Assembly: GCA_025201845.1 (NCBI GenBank)
Contig: MU603966.1
Span: 1 to 64,000, forward strand
Origin: Martensiomyces pterosporus
Lineage: Eukaryota > Kickxellomycota > Kickxellomycetes > Kickxellales > Kickxellaceae
Reading direction: 5' to 3'
DNA: 64,000 bases
Part shown: one piece after another, positions 49,841 through 59,095 of the stretch
How the letters are laid out: every line of letters begins with the position of its first letter
Numbering within the stretch: position 1 is the stretch's first letter
Notes under the pieces: model-generated
Told to the model about the DNA's origin: nothing
The model's database searches: none
Seen by the model: the letters and a program-made list of their open reading frames with translations, nothing else
Translations under genes and position numbers: made by a program

Positions 49841-50596
49841 CTAGCTTGAAGACGTGTATGATGGCAGCCCATCCTCAGTTGCAGCGTATCCTCCTTGCTG
49901 CTGCTGCTGCTGCTGAGCCAAAGCCCGGCTCACTCTGCCCAAATGGCCGCCAGGGTGGTTCCTCGCAAAGTCCTGTGGCCCAAACTGCTTGTGGTTCATC
50001 AGGAGCATCGCGATTGCGTCGCCAATAGCCAGCATCACGCTGCTCGACGAGGTCGGCGCATTGACGCTGGGCGAAAGTTCGCCATCCACCGAGCTATCGA
50101 TCCAGGCATCGCAGAGCCGGCCCAAGGGCGAGTCAGCCGAGCGACCCATCCCAACAATCGATATTCCCACGCTCGAACTGCGCCCCACATCCCGGCTCTC
50201 CTCGGCCCGCATATCGCGCAGCACAGATACCAGCCGTATTACCTCCTCAGTGTTGCCTGAGTAGCTCAGAGCAATGACACAGTCGCCCGGGTGGATGATG
50301 CCCAGGTCGCCATGGAGGGCCTCGGTTGAGTGCAGGCAAGTGGAGGGAGAGCCCACGCTTGTGAGCGTCGCCGAGAGCTTCTTGGCTATCAGATACGACT
50401 TGCCGACGCCCGTGAACACGTATTTGCTCCGCGGCAGGCTGGCGGTTTTAAATAGGAGCTTTAGCACAGACTGGAATCCCTTCGACTCGCTGCCTCGGAG
50501 CCGCTCGGCACACTGTTTTATCGCACGACTCACCTGCTCCATGGAGTCCGCCACCTCAAGTGTGGCACTCTCAAGGCTAGTTGCTGGTGCAGGCAT
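49841..50596 (-). CDS. SIS-domain sugar-phosphate isomerase-like protein (KpsF/GutQ type)
   Basis: 251 aa. A single SIS domain of the KpsF/GutQ/KdsD type, the fold of D-arabinose-5-phosphate isomerases. Visible are KYVFTGVGKS (58-67), HSTEALHGDLGIIHPGD (89-105), SYSGNTEE (111-118), and later VMLAIGDAIAMLLM and the DFARNHPGGHLGR end motif. The tandem CBS domains of bacterial KdsD are absent, as in short KpsF-like proteins. The tail is polyQ and Ser-rich. Fungi do not make Kdo, so the physiological sugar phosphate is unclear. ATG 50596 is the first in frame. Confidence 0.88.
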   Translation of the reverse strand: MPAPATSLESATLEVADSMEQVSRAIKQCAERLRGSESKGFQSVLKLLFKTASLPRSKYVFTGVGKSYLIAKKLSATLTSVGSPSTCLHSTEALHGDLGIIHPGDCVIALSYSGNTEEVIRLVSVLRDMRAEESRDVGRSSSVGISIVGMGRSADSPLGRLCDAWIDSSVDGELSPSVNAPTSSSSVMLAIGDAIAMLLMNHKQFGPQDFARNHPGGHLGRVSRALAQQQQQQQGGYAATEDGLPSYTSSS

Positions 50597-51234
50597 GGTG
50601 GCAAGGGCTGGGGATATGTAATGGGTAGCAGGCGTGGTTACAGCTGCGGCTGTTCACAATGGGGAGGCGTGGTTATGTATATAGAGGGTGTATGTACAGG
50701 GATATATAGACACGTGCAGCCAGAGCTGTGTGGCAGTATAGAGCGAGCTCAAATCCAAAAGTTTGCAGAAAGAGTAGTGACAATGGCGAGGACAAGCAGA
50801 AGAAGAGCCTCGAACAGATAAGAAGGCTCGGCGAAGCAGCCTGGAGGAACCCGCTGCCGGGTATGCGCCTCTTCCGCTTGGCACAAAATACAGGGCTTCC
50901 TGCCTCGCCTCCAGCCGGTGCTGCGTTTTGTTTGGGCAGCAGGCGCTTTCATTCGTGTCCTGTGGCAATCTCGGGACACAAAACTACTTCCGCTGCTGCT
51001 CTTTCGATGCTCGTTTGCCATCCAGGACGCCTTGGTTGCGACATGTCCCCAACAGATAAACTGGGATTTGTAATCCACAAAACCTTAGCCGTGGTGGCTC
51101 GGTTTCCACACGTGGCTCGCCAGGCATTTTCGGCTCGCCGCTTTGTCTCTAGGTTTGACTATCAGCAAGATAGATGGCAAGCACGCTCTCTTCGTCGCTA
51201 ATTTCCACAACCAATTCACTTAAATTTGAACACA
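50597..51234. other. Bidirectional promoter region SIS/MZM1
   Basis: 638 bases between divergent starts, with a TATATAGA-rich segment near 50677-50710. No gene seen. Confidence 0.5.
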
Positions 51235-51688
51235 ATGATAGCCAACGAGGTCCGAATTGCATACCGGAGATTGCTAAAGATCCAGCGCCGCCGCTTTGCA
51301 GGTACGCTATCATGCCAATGAGCTTCTCAGCGCGGGACCTGCTGCTTTATTTGTCTCGCCTTGGCTGCAGCCTGCAACTAAACCGATACCTAATGTCTCT
51401 TTCTTTCGACTACTAGGCGATGAGGCAGTCATCAACGCGGCGCACAAGCAGACGCGGTCCGAGTTTGAGGCAAATCGATCCCTGGCAGATGAGAAGAAGA
51501 TCAAAAAGAGTCTGAAGCACGCAGCCAACGTCGAAGAGGTTATTCGCAGGTATGTGGTTCAGGGCACACGAAACGAGCAGAAGGACAGCACATACAACAT
51601 TGCATTCACCTCTGAACACGCACTGCGCGACGCACACCCGATCATAATCAAAAGCACGCTGAAGAAAGACGCCGCTGCGGACAAGTAG
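51235..51688 (+). CDS. MZM1: Complex III assembly factor Mzm1/LYRM7 (two exons)
   Basis: LYR-family matrix chaperone that stabilises the Rieske Fe-S protein before its insertion into complex III. Exon 1 is 51235-51301, the intron 51302-51416 (115 nt, GTACGC...TACTAG with a CTAAT branch site) and exon 2 51417-51688. The 112-aa product starts MIANEVRIAYRRLLKIQRRR (LYR-like segment) and continues across the junction into FAGDEAVINAAHKQTRSEF. It then has ANVEEVIRRYVVQGT, which parallels the VELLLRTSVIQG region of LYRM7. Length matches the family. Converges on MBF1 with 106 bases between stop codons. Confidence 0.85.
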
Positions 51689-51794
51689 CGAGTTCTAGCT
51701 GCGTTAATACATTCGTTGTTTTATTTTTGAAGAGACAAAATGCGTGAGTCAAGGAGAGAAAAGCGCGGTGGAGGCGACCCAAGCGTGGCATGGC

Positions 51795-52235
51795 TTACTT
51801 CTTGGGAGGATGAAGAGGCTCGCCAATGTTCTTTCCGCGCAGCTTGACGCCCAGGGCACGCTCCATCTTGCCCAGGATCTGCTGGTTAGGGATCGCTCGG
51901 GAGCTCTCGTACTCGTTGATGACGGTGTTCTTCTCATTGATGCGAACACCGAGGTCCTTCTGAGTCCAGCCCTTTGCCTGCCTGGCCTGCATGATGGCCT
52001 TGCCGACAGAGAGGTTGACGGTGGTTGGTGCCTTGACATCGTCGCTCCGGTCGAGGGCAGCAATGCGACGGTGGTCGGTATCTACGTGGTGGCCGCGGTT
52101 AGCAACAGAGCCCTTGCGCTCAGTGTCAACCACAGCGCCTTCTCTGCGGGCAGCATTGACGGCTCCCTGGCTGCGAGCGACAGTAGCGCGGGGCGCATTC
52201 CTGTGCAGAACGGTGACATCATCCCAATCAGACAT
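51795..52235 (-). CDS. MBF1: Multiprotein bridging factor 1
   Basis: Transcription coactivator that bridges activators such as Gcn4 and TBP, and also restrains frameshifting on collided ribosomes. 146 aa. It opens with the family start MSDWDDVTVL. A Cro/C1-type helix-turn-helix follows at about 75-130 (GKAIMQARQAKGWTQKDLGV, then NEYESSRAIPNQQILGKMER), and it ends GEPLHPPKK. Single exon with the family-typical length. On the same strand as IMA1 just upstream. Confidence 0.97.
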   Translation of the reverse strand: MSDWDDVTVLHRNAPRATVARSQGAVNAARREGAVVDTERKGSVANRGHHVDTDHRRIAALDRSDDVKAPTTVNLSVGKAIMQARQAKGWTQKDLGVRINEKNTVINEYESSRAIPNQQILGKMERALGVKLRGKNIGEPLHPPKK

Positions 52236-52532
52236 TTTCGTTGGTTTTCCTGGTTGCGCGCAAATGCAAAAAGAGCAGGGCTGTGAATAAGAACAAGAAT
52301 AAGGTGTGCTGTGGAAAAGCAGAATAGTATACGGAAACAGGGCAAGAGAGCGGGGTAGAGAGGAGAAAAGAGGAATTGCGCCTTGTGGTTGCGGTTGCAG
52401 CCACTTTATTCAGACCAGGTCTACACCTCGCGCACCCTAAACCCGGGGTGGAATTTTCTCGTGACTTGTATTGCTGGGATTCTATTGCCAGAGAATTGTT
52501 CCTTGTGGTTCTACAGCAGCAAAAAAAAAATA

Positions 52533-54608
52533 TCACAGGAGTATGAGGGTGAGCAGCTCGGCAGCTGAATCCGCCATGGCCAGCTTGGAGACACGCTTTA
52601 GCACAGCAGAAGCGGCAGTTCCAGCGGCTGCGTGTCGGATAGCGTGGCTGACCGCATGCTTAGCTAGCGGCCACCGCAGAAAAGCCGCATGTCCAACGTC
52701 TTCTCCTGGCGCCGTTGCTGCGGCATCAGATGCGAGCAGCGGCGCCAGCTGCAGAGTGTAGACTGCCGGCACAACAACGAGACACAGAAGCATGGCGATT
52801 CTGGCAAGCGCGCGAGGCTGAACCGCGTGCCTGGCTGAGGATGCTGCTCTTGTCACTCGCACTGGTGCCGGAGATTGCGCCGTCGCATGTGCCGCTGCGG
52901 ATATTGTCACAGCTGCTAGTTTCGCAACCAGAGCAAATCGCAGAAGCCAAAAGAACCACGCCGGGGTGTGCTCAGCTGCCACCCACGGGCACGCAACACC
53001 AGCCGCAAGAACAGTATGCAGCGGATTCAGGCTTTGGACGGACTTTAGCAGCCTGCTCTCCATAGCTGGGTTGCTGAGAAACCCCTGGCTGCCGCTGCCA
53101 CCGTCACTGTCGTCGTCATCGAGTGAAAATGACGTCATTTTCGATTCAAGACCGGTGGAGTGCCCAGGGCTAAAGCGCACCGTCTGGAATGGGCGGAAAT
53201 TGTCGCTGCTGAACCCGCTTGCTGTTGACGGTGGCGTCTTGGATGTGCTGCCGGCAGGGGTAACCGGATCTACATCCATCTTCTCAGCGTCTTGCAGCGT
53301 GGTGTTCTTTCGCGAGCGGATGCCCATCGATAGCATGCCTAGATCAGGAAGGGGCTCTGCAGTACCACACTCATCTCCGCTGCTGTCTGCGTTTGACCTG
53401 AATGACGTAGTCGAGCGCTTAGTTCGCGTTGGCCTTGTTGTCCACCGGTCATCTAGAGCACCGGGGAACACTGTATCCACAAAGTTATCGTCCTGATCCA
53501 AGTTTGTCTCAGACGTGCCAAAGGACAGGTTTTGAAGCGACGATAGAGCCAAGCTGGCTTCTCTAGCAACTGAGATGAATCCGTTTCCGTCTTCATCTCT
53601 CTCGCCGCTGCCGGTTTGCGTACCGCTAGACTTTGATGAATCGGCATTTTGGCTGCTTGAGCAGGGCCGATGCGGCTTGTCCTTTGAAGCATGGAGTGGC
53701 AATATGGCAAGCCCACACAGCGCAAGATCGCACGCACAGACCAGAGGCAAGAGCACCGGTCTCTCAAAGCCAGCATGCAGCAGAGTCACTGCCAGCCGCA
53801 GCGCCGACAAGTAAGTAACACGCAGCCTATACAAGGACAGGCCATATGCACGCTTGCCCGGGTTGCGCGCAATGTAGAGATACAGGGGGTTGACCATGCC
53901 CGAGGCATACGTGGTTGCAGAGAGCGCCAGGCCGCCGACAAGAGCGAGCGTCCTTGATCTCATGCAACCCACATAAACGCAGTAATACCATGCCCACATC
54001 GCAAGCGGGCAGATGCATAGCCCAATCGATGCACAAGCAACCCATGCGACTAGCATGCCCTTTCTTCGGAGAGTGGGCTGCGGTTGTATACGCGGCTCAT
54101 GCTTGCGAGCGCTCTCTGAGCGCCTCAATGCGTTGGCCAGCTCCTTTCGGCACATCCACTGAGCCTGCCGCTGCAGCCGCTCATCGACTTTTGACTGGCA
54201 TGCTCGACACACAACCGGATACCGCCGCCTTACCGACTGCTCGTACTCATCGACATGGCTCAGTCTATAGCTATATTCACGATCATTCTCATCTGGCAGG
54301 TATTCTGAGAGTACCTGGCGTACCAGCTCCTGGTTGCGCTGACAGGTGTCACAGAACACCTTTGAGCTATGGCGAGTATCCGGATCCTTCGAAGCAGACC
54401 GCCTGCTGGGCATTGGCGACTCACGGAACATCTCCTCACGGCTATCGACGACATTTCCGTTGCTGTCGATGGTGTTCTGGTTCTCGCACCTGTCGCAGTA
54501 CCAGTCGTGCTTTGTGTCGCGGTCGCTGTCCGACCGAGGCAGCCTGGTCTTCTCATTACAGAACCAGCAGGTCACTGTAGTCTGGCCGCGTCCAAGAAAA
54601 GACCACAT
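52533..54608 (-). CDS. IMA1: Inner nuclear membrane protein Ima1/TMEM201 (NET5/Samp1)
   Basis: Ima1-family protein of the inner nuclear membrane, linked in fission yeast and animals to the LINC complex and heterochromatin tethering. 691 aa. The N-terminal zinc-ribbon region has C14xxC17...C38xxC41, then FCDTCQRNQELVRQVLSEYL and VVCRACQSKV, the Ima1_N signature. Several transmembrane segments follow (about 205-360), then a long Ser/Asp-rich nucleoplasmic stretch. C-terminal hydrophobic segments lie near 590-660. ATG 54608 is the first in frame. Divergent from the mitochondrial seryl-tRNA synthetase. Confidence 0.88.
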   Translation of the reverse strand: MWSFLGRGQTTVTCWFCNEKTRLPRSDSDRDTKHDWYCDRCENQNTIDSNGNVVDSREEMFRESPMPSRRSASKDPDTRHSSKVFCDTCQRNQELVRQVLSEYLPDENDREYSYRLSHVDEYEQSVRRRYPVVCRACQSKVDERLQRQAQWMCRKELANALRRSESARKHEPRIQPQPTLRRKGMLVAWVACASIGLCICPLAMWAWYYCVYVGCMRSRTLALVGGLALSATTYASGMVNPLYLYIARNPGKRAYGLSLYRLRVTYLSALRLAVTLLHAGFERPVLLPLVCACDLALCGLAILPLHASKDKPHRPCSSSQNADSSKSSGTQTGSGERDEDGNGFISVAREASLALSSLQNLSFGTSETNLDQDDNFVDTVFPGALDDRWTTRPTRTKRSTTSFRSNADSSGDECGTAEPLPDLGMLSMGIRSRKNTTLQDAEKMDVDPVTPAGSTSKTPPSTASGFSSDNFRPFQTVRFSPGHSTGLESKMTSFSLDDDDSDGGSGSQGFLSNPAMESRLLKSVQSLNPLHTVLAAGVACPWVAAEHTPAWFFWLLRFALVAKLAAVTISAAAHATAQSPAPVRVTRAASSARHAVQPRALARIAMLLCLVVVPAVYTLQLAPLLASDAAATAPGEDVGHAAFLRWPLAKHAVSHAIRHAAAGTAASAVLKRVSKLAMADSAAELLTLILL

Positions 54609-54945
54609 GCTACCAAATGAACATAGTAAGCCGGCAAGGTATGTGCAATGAACGATGCCAGGATAAACGGATAGAAAAGCTACAGGTAATGTGTAGGTAA
54701 AATCAGAAGAGAGAAAAAGGAACAGGGGCAAGAGCAAGAGCAAGAGCAAGATGCGGGAAACACGCCTACTGTTTGTGCTTTAACGGCGCCAACGAATGGC
54801 AAGGTCGCTTTTTAGTGCTGCAGAGCGCAGGCAGGCTCGCATCGCCTTTCTTTTTCTTATCGCGAGAACGCCATTAGCTTTTACTTTCTCATTTACTCAA
54901 TTTGCTTGCTTCTTGCTAAAAGCAAAGGGCATACGGTGGCTGATA
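54609..54945. other. Bidirectional promoter IMA1/mitochondrial SerRS
   Basis: Contains four AAGAGC-type repeats at 54729-54751. An in-frame ATG at 54796 would extend the SerRS by 50 hydrophobic residues and is judged non-coding leader. Confidence 0.5.
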
Positions 54946-56562
54946 ATGTGGAATAGAGCCACAAATTTGGCACTCGCTCGTGTGCGGCAGCGTGCTTCGG
55001 CAGCCAAGGGCGCGGGTGTTCTGTGGCACTGCCAACGAACGCTTATCCAGCCTTCATTTGACTACAGGTTCATAAGGGATCACGCCGATGAGTTGCTGGA
55101 CAACGCACAGAAGCGCAACGTCAATGACGCCAAGCCCCACCGAGTTGGCGAGCTCTACGACCAGTTCCGAGCTCTGACCTCGGAGATCAACGACCACCGC
55201 GGGTCGCTAAACGCAGTATCAAAGGAGCTTGGGTCTCTGGCAAGAAAGCCGGGAGGCAAAAAGACTAAGGGAGAACCGGTGGATCATGTTGTCCAGCAGG
55301 CCGCCATGAACAAGCTGCGTGAAAAAGCCAAAGCTATCAAGGCGGCCATCCAGGATATTGAAAGCCGGCTGGGATCGGTTGAGGTGCGTCTGCGGCACGA
55401 GGCAGCAAAGATCCCGAATCTCTCTCATCCTGACACTCCAGTTGGCGACGAGTCGCAAGCGCGCACTGTCCGCATTAGTGGATCGCTTCACGAGATTGAG
55501 AGGGTGCCGCTAGATGGCGCCAACCACAGCGAGCTTTCGGACCAAGAGTTCAAGGATCACTACGATCTGGCGCTGAGCCTGGGCATCATCGACATGGAGT
55601 CGGGTGCAAAGGTGGCGGGCAGCCGGTTCCATTACTGGAAGGGTGCTGGCGCGCTGCTTGAGCTCGCTCTTGTGCAGTATGCCATGACGAGGGCTGTGTC
55701 TGCTGGCTTTGTCCCACACATCACCCCTGACGTCGCTCGCAGCAGTGTTGTCGATGCCTGTGGATTCCGGCCACGGTCCAGCGCCGAGGACACGCAGCTG
55801 GATGCGCAGCTTGGAGGTGGCAGCCAAACAACAGGCGAGGCAAGCCAGATTTACCGCGTCACGCCGGTTGCTGAGGAATCGCGTGAGGAGAGCGGCGTTG
55901 CTGCCGATCCGCTGTGTCTGATAGCCACAGCTGAAATCCCTCTGGTAGCCATGAAGCAGCAGCAAATTCTGGACAGTCATGAGCTCCCGCTCTCTATTGC
56001 TGGACTCAGCCACTGTTTCCGTGCAGAGGCTGGCGCACGCGGCCGCGACACGCGAGGCATCTATCGCTTGCACCAGTTCACCAAAGTGGAGCTGGTGTCG
56101 CTAGTGCTGCCAGAGCAGAGCCAGGGCGAGCTTCAGCGGCTGGTCGATTTCCAGACCTCGCTGTATGCAGACTTGGGGCTGACATTCCGCGTGCTGCAGA
56201 TGCCGACATTTGAGCTCGGGGCCAGCGCATACCAAAAGTACGACATTGAGGCGTGGATGCCCGGACGCAAGACATGGGGCGAGATATCAAGCGCATCCAA
56301 CTGCACGGACTACCAGTCGCGGAGACTTGGAATCCGCACGCGCTTGCCAGCTTCGAAGGACGGAGTCCGCGGCAGCTCACCCGTGTTTGTTCACACTCTC
56401 AATGCCACGGCGATTGCGGTGCCTCGCTTGGCAGTTGCCTTGCTCGAGTCATTTCAGCAGCCTAGCGGTGAAGTTTCCATCCCTGAGGTGCTTCGGCCAT
56501 GGATGATGGGCATGGATGTGCTCAAGCCCCATGCACCATTCAATCGCAGACAGCGTGTCTAG
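54946..56562 (+). CDS. DIA4: Seryl-tRNA synthetase, mitochondrial
   Basis: Class II aminoacyl-tRNA synthetase charging mitochondrial tRNA-Ser. From ATG 54946 the protein has 538 aa and an Arg/Ala-rich presequence (NRATNLALARVRQRASAAKG). A coiled-coil tRNA-binding arm follows at about 50-150. The catalytic core has motif 2 (CFRAEAGARGRDTRGIYRLH) and motif 3 (LNATAIAVPRLAVALLE), with EISSASNCTDYQSRRLGIR between them, as in SerRS. An insert rich in Gly/Ser/Thr lies between motifs 1 and 2. The alternative ATG 54796 would place hydrophobic residues in front of the presequence, so it is less likely. Confidence 0.93.
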   Translation: MWNRATNLALARVRQRASAAKGAGVLWHCQRTLIQPSFDYRFIRDHADELLDNAQKRNVNDAKPHRVGELYDQFRALTSEINDHRGSLNAVSKELGSLARKPGGKKTKGEPVDHVVQQAAMNKLREKAKAIKAAIQDIESRLGSVEVRLRHEAAKIPNLSHPDTPVGDESQARTVRISGSLHEIERVPLDGANHSELSDQEFKDHYDLALSLGIIDMESGAKVAGSRFHYWKGAGALLELALVQYAMTRAVSAGFVPHITPDVARSSVVDACGFRPRSSAEDTQLDAQLGGGSQTTGEASQIYRVTPVAEESREESGVAADPLCLIATAEIPLVAMKQQQILDSHELPLSIAGLSHCFRAEAGARGRDTRGIYRLHQFTKVELVSLVLPEQSQGELQRLVDFQTSLYADLGLTFRVLQMPTFELGASAYQKYDIEAWMPGRKTWGEISSASNCTDYQSRRLGIRTRLPASKDGVRGSSPVFVHTLNATAIAVPRLAVALLESFQQPSGEVSIPEVLRPWMMGMDVLKPHAPFNRRQRV

Positions 56563-57022
56563 ATATGCCGCTCGGTGATGGCTGCCTTTGCTGTCGCTCT
56601 CTGTCGCTCTGTTTGCACATCAGCACAACAGTGTAAATGGTGTGTGATAGACACGCATGTATGAGGAGAGCGTGCGCATGTGTAAATGCATACTGCTGAC
56701 GATGTGTACACTGCATGTGGAGACCCTCGTCCTCTTGCCCCAAGCTGACCAGGGGCGGTCTGTTTGCAGAATTTACCCACACACCCTCCGCAGACACACG
56801 ACCCAGCCTTCGCATACACAGCCTCTGCGCCCACCCTTGCCTCCCTCACCCCCATCTGTCATACCTTTTCTCTCTTTTCTCTCCTCGCCCTCCATAAACT
56901 GTCTTTTCTTTTCTTTTTCTCCATTCTGGCTGCCACATACACTCGGCCTGTTACTGCGCACTATTCCCGATAGAAAGCCCTTCACACTCTTGCCTAGCTC
57001 CAGAGCCCCGCTTTATGAAACG
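56563..57022. other. Intergenic/promoter region of the acyl-CoA ligase gene
   Basis: C/T-rich leader with no ORF of note. The ligase frame is open upstream of 57023 but reads as low-complexity leader. Confidence 0.55.
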
Positions 57023-58738
57023 ATGCCCATCAGCTCTCCGATTGCAGACGTTGATATTCCCCTCAAGGACATCGCCACGTTCTTTTTCGAGCAGGCCGAG
57101 GCCAGAATCGATGCGATTGCAAGTTCTGGTGCCCAGGAACCAGCAGCGCTTGTTGATGGCAAGACCAATTCCTCCCTTCGTTTCTCGGACATTAAAGGAA
57201 TGGCGCTGAGAATAGCGCGTGGGCTAAAGTCAAGAGGATTTGCCAGCAGCCGCACAAACGGCGACGCCCGCGCTAGCACTCGCCACGCTGACGAATACCC
57301 TGAGGAGCTGGGCGACGTGGCTGCTGTGTTCTCTCCAGCCGACATCCGCTTAAGTGCCATTCATTTCGGCACTCTGATGGCTGGCGGCACCTACATGGCA
57401 CTCGATCCCAGCCTGGAGGCCCCAGTGCTCGCGCAGAGGCTTGTGGACGTGAACACAAAGGCCGTGTTTGTCGCAGCGGAGCTGGTGCCTGCATTGATCG
57501 ACGCATGCAAGCAAAGCGGTGCTGCAATCCCAAAGCAGAGCATCATTCTCCTGCGCGGGAGCTATCCCGGGTACTCCACGCTGGATGATCTTCTTGTGGA
57601 ACCAGACGCTGGAGAGGCATTCACGCCGCAAGTGCTTGCTGGCGAAGAGACGCTGCGCAAGGTGGCCCTGGTTGTCTACTCGTCTGGAACAACGGGTGTC
57701 TCAAAGGGCATTATGCTCACACACCACAACGTTATCGCAATGTACACCATGGTCGGAGGCTACTCTGCGCGCAGCAAGGTCCACGATGTCCATTATCCAG
57801 GAGCTGGAGCTGCTCAGAGCCACATCTTGTCGGCACTGCCTCTATGGCTCCTCTACGGCCACTGCGTGCTCTGCTACCAGCCACTGACAACGGGCGACTG
57901 TGTTGTTCAGTTGCCAGTACTTGATCTGGACGACTATCTGGGCGCTATCGACCGCTACAGCGTCAATAGACTGAGTGCTGCACCACACGTTCTGCACAGG
58001 CTTCTTCGCGAGACCACAAAGGCAGGCGCTGGCAGCGTTGTTATAACTGCGCACCCGTCGCGGGAATACAACATCAGTTCAGTCAAAGCCGTTGGGTGTG
58101 GCGGCGCATCACTGCCGCCACACCTAATCAAGGTCTACTCGGAGTATTTTGACGGGGCACCAATCATTCAGGGGTACGGAGCAACAGAGTCGAGCTCGAT
58201 TATCGCCGGCAGCTCGTGGACAAAGCCTGTTGCTGGAGCAGTTGGAGTCCTTTACCCAAACACCAAGGCCAAGGTGGTTGATGAGAACGGCCAAGAGACC
58301 AGTGGGTTTGGCCAGCTCTGCATCCATGGCCCCCATGTCATGAGGGGGTACACCAGCAGGGCGGTCCAGTCGCCCGTTGTTGACGGGTATCTGCATACTG
58401 GCGACTACGCAAGACTGACTCCCGATGGGCATGTGTTTTTGAAGGGGCGGGTTGTCGATGTCGTGCATACTGCTGATGGCCCAGTCTCCCCAACGGACAT
58501 TGAGTGCCAGATGGTCGAGCACCCGGACGTCAAAGACTGCGCTGTAGTAGGCGTAGGACCGAGGGGCAGTGCGCGGCCTGTGGCATTCGTGATTCTCACA
58601 CAGGAATCCACCAGCTCTCTGTCCGATGTTGAGAAATGGATTCAAGAAAGAACGGGCATCGCCGTGGAGTGCAGAGAGACACAGATGATCCCAAAGAGCC
58701 CTGCAGGCAAGGTTCTGCGCTACTTGTTATTAAGGTGA
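57023..58738 (+). CDS. 4-coumarate-CoA ligase-like acyl-CoA synthetase (ANL superfamily)
   Basis: 571 aa. Activates a carboxylic acid through an acyl-adenylate to a CoA thioester. The P-loop YSSGTTGVSKG is at about 218-228, followed by the LPLWLLYG region and the YGATESSS (A5) segment. YLHTGDYARLTPDGHVFLKGR (A7/A8) comes next, and a C-terminal KSPAGKVLR carries the catalytic Lys563. The hinge after A8 (GRVVDVVHTADG) lacks the usual DR-K-ELIK pattern, so substrate or kinetics may differ. There is no -SKL type peroxisomal signal at the end (LLLR). The true acid cannot be inferred. Lies in tandem before a DGAT2 gene. Confidence 0.9.
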   Translation: MPISSPIADVDIPLKDIATFFFEQAEARIDAIASSGAQEPAALVDGKTNSSLRFSDIKGMALRIARGLKSRGFASSRTNGDARASTRHADEYPEELGDVAAVFSPADIRLSAIHFGTLMAGGTYMALDPSLEAPVLAQRLVDVNTKAVFVAAELVPALIDACKQSGAAIPKQSIILLRGSYPGYSTLDDLLVEPDAGEAFTPQVLAGEETLRKVALVVYSSGTTGVSKGIMLTHHNVIAMYTMVGGYSARSKVHDVHYPGAGAAQSHILSALPLWLLYGHCVLCYQPLTTGDCVVQLPVLDLDDYLGAIDRYSVNRLSAAPHVLHRLLRETTKAGAGSVVITAHPSREYNISSVKAVGCGGASLPPHLIKVYSEYFDGAPIIQGYGATESSSIIAGSSWTKPVAGAVGVLYPNTKAKVVDENGQETSGFGQLCIHGPHVMRGYTSRAVQSPVVDGYLHTGDYARLTPDGHVFLKGRVVDVVHTADGPVSPTDIECQMVEHPDVKDCAVVGVGPRGSARPVAFVILTQESTSSLSDVEKWIQERTGIAVECRETQMIPKSPAGKVLRYLLLR

Positions 58739-59095
58739 AGAGGAGCAGCATTGGTGGCAAGTAGCACACACCGTGTGCTCTGCCAAGAGTTACCGCCCCT
58801 TCTTAGGCCTTCTGCTGGTCATGTGGGCGGCGTGGTGTTTGCAGTAGCACTGCTGGATGAGATGGTTTTCTACGCCGTGTGCTTGGATCTGGGTCTTTCT
58901 CCTCTACTACCTCTCTTTTCTTTTCCTCTTCCACCAGCTCCTTTATATCTCTTATTCCTACCCTTATACTGTAATCCAACTAGCGACACTCCCACACACC
59001 TGGAGCTCCCCGCCCTCGTCTAGGCAGAGCACCTGGCTGCGGACAACCTTTGCTGCGTGGTGTGATATCCTCACTTGTCAGCTAGAAGCAGGAGC
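58739..59095. other. Intergenic/promoter region of DGAT2
   Basis: C/T-rich, with a CTTTATATC motif near 58940-58950. No gene seen. Confidence 0.55.

Noticed and set aside
54796..54945. 50-residue N-terminal extension of mitochondrial SerRS
   Set aside because: Hydrophobic Phe/Leu-rich leader translation; the Arg/Ala-rich presequence starts at the internal ATG 54946.
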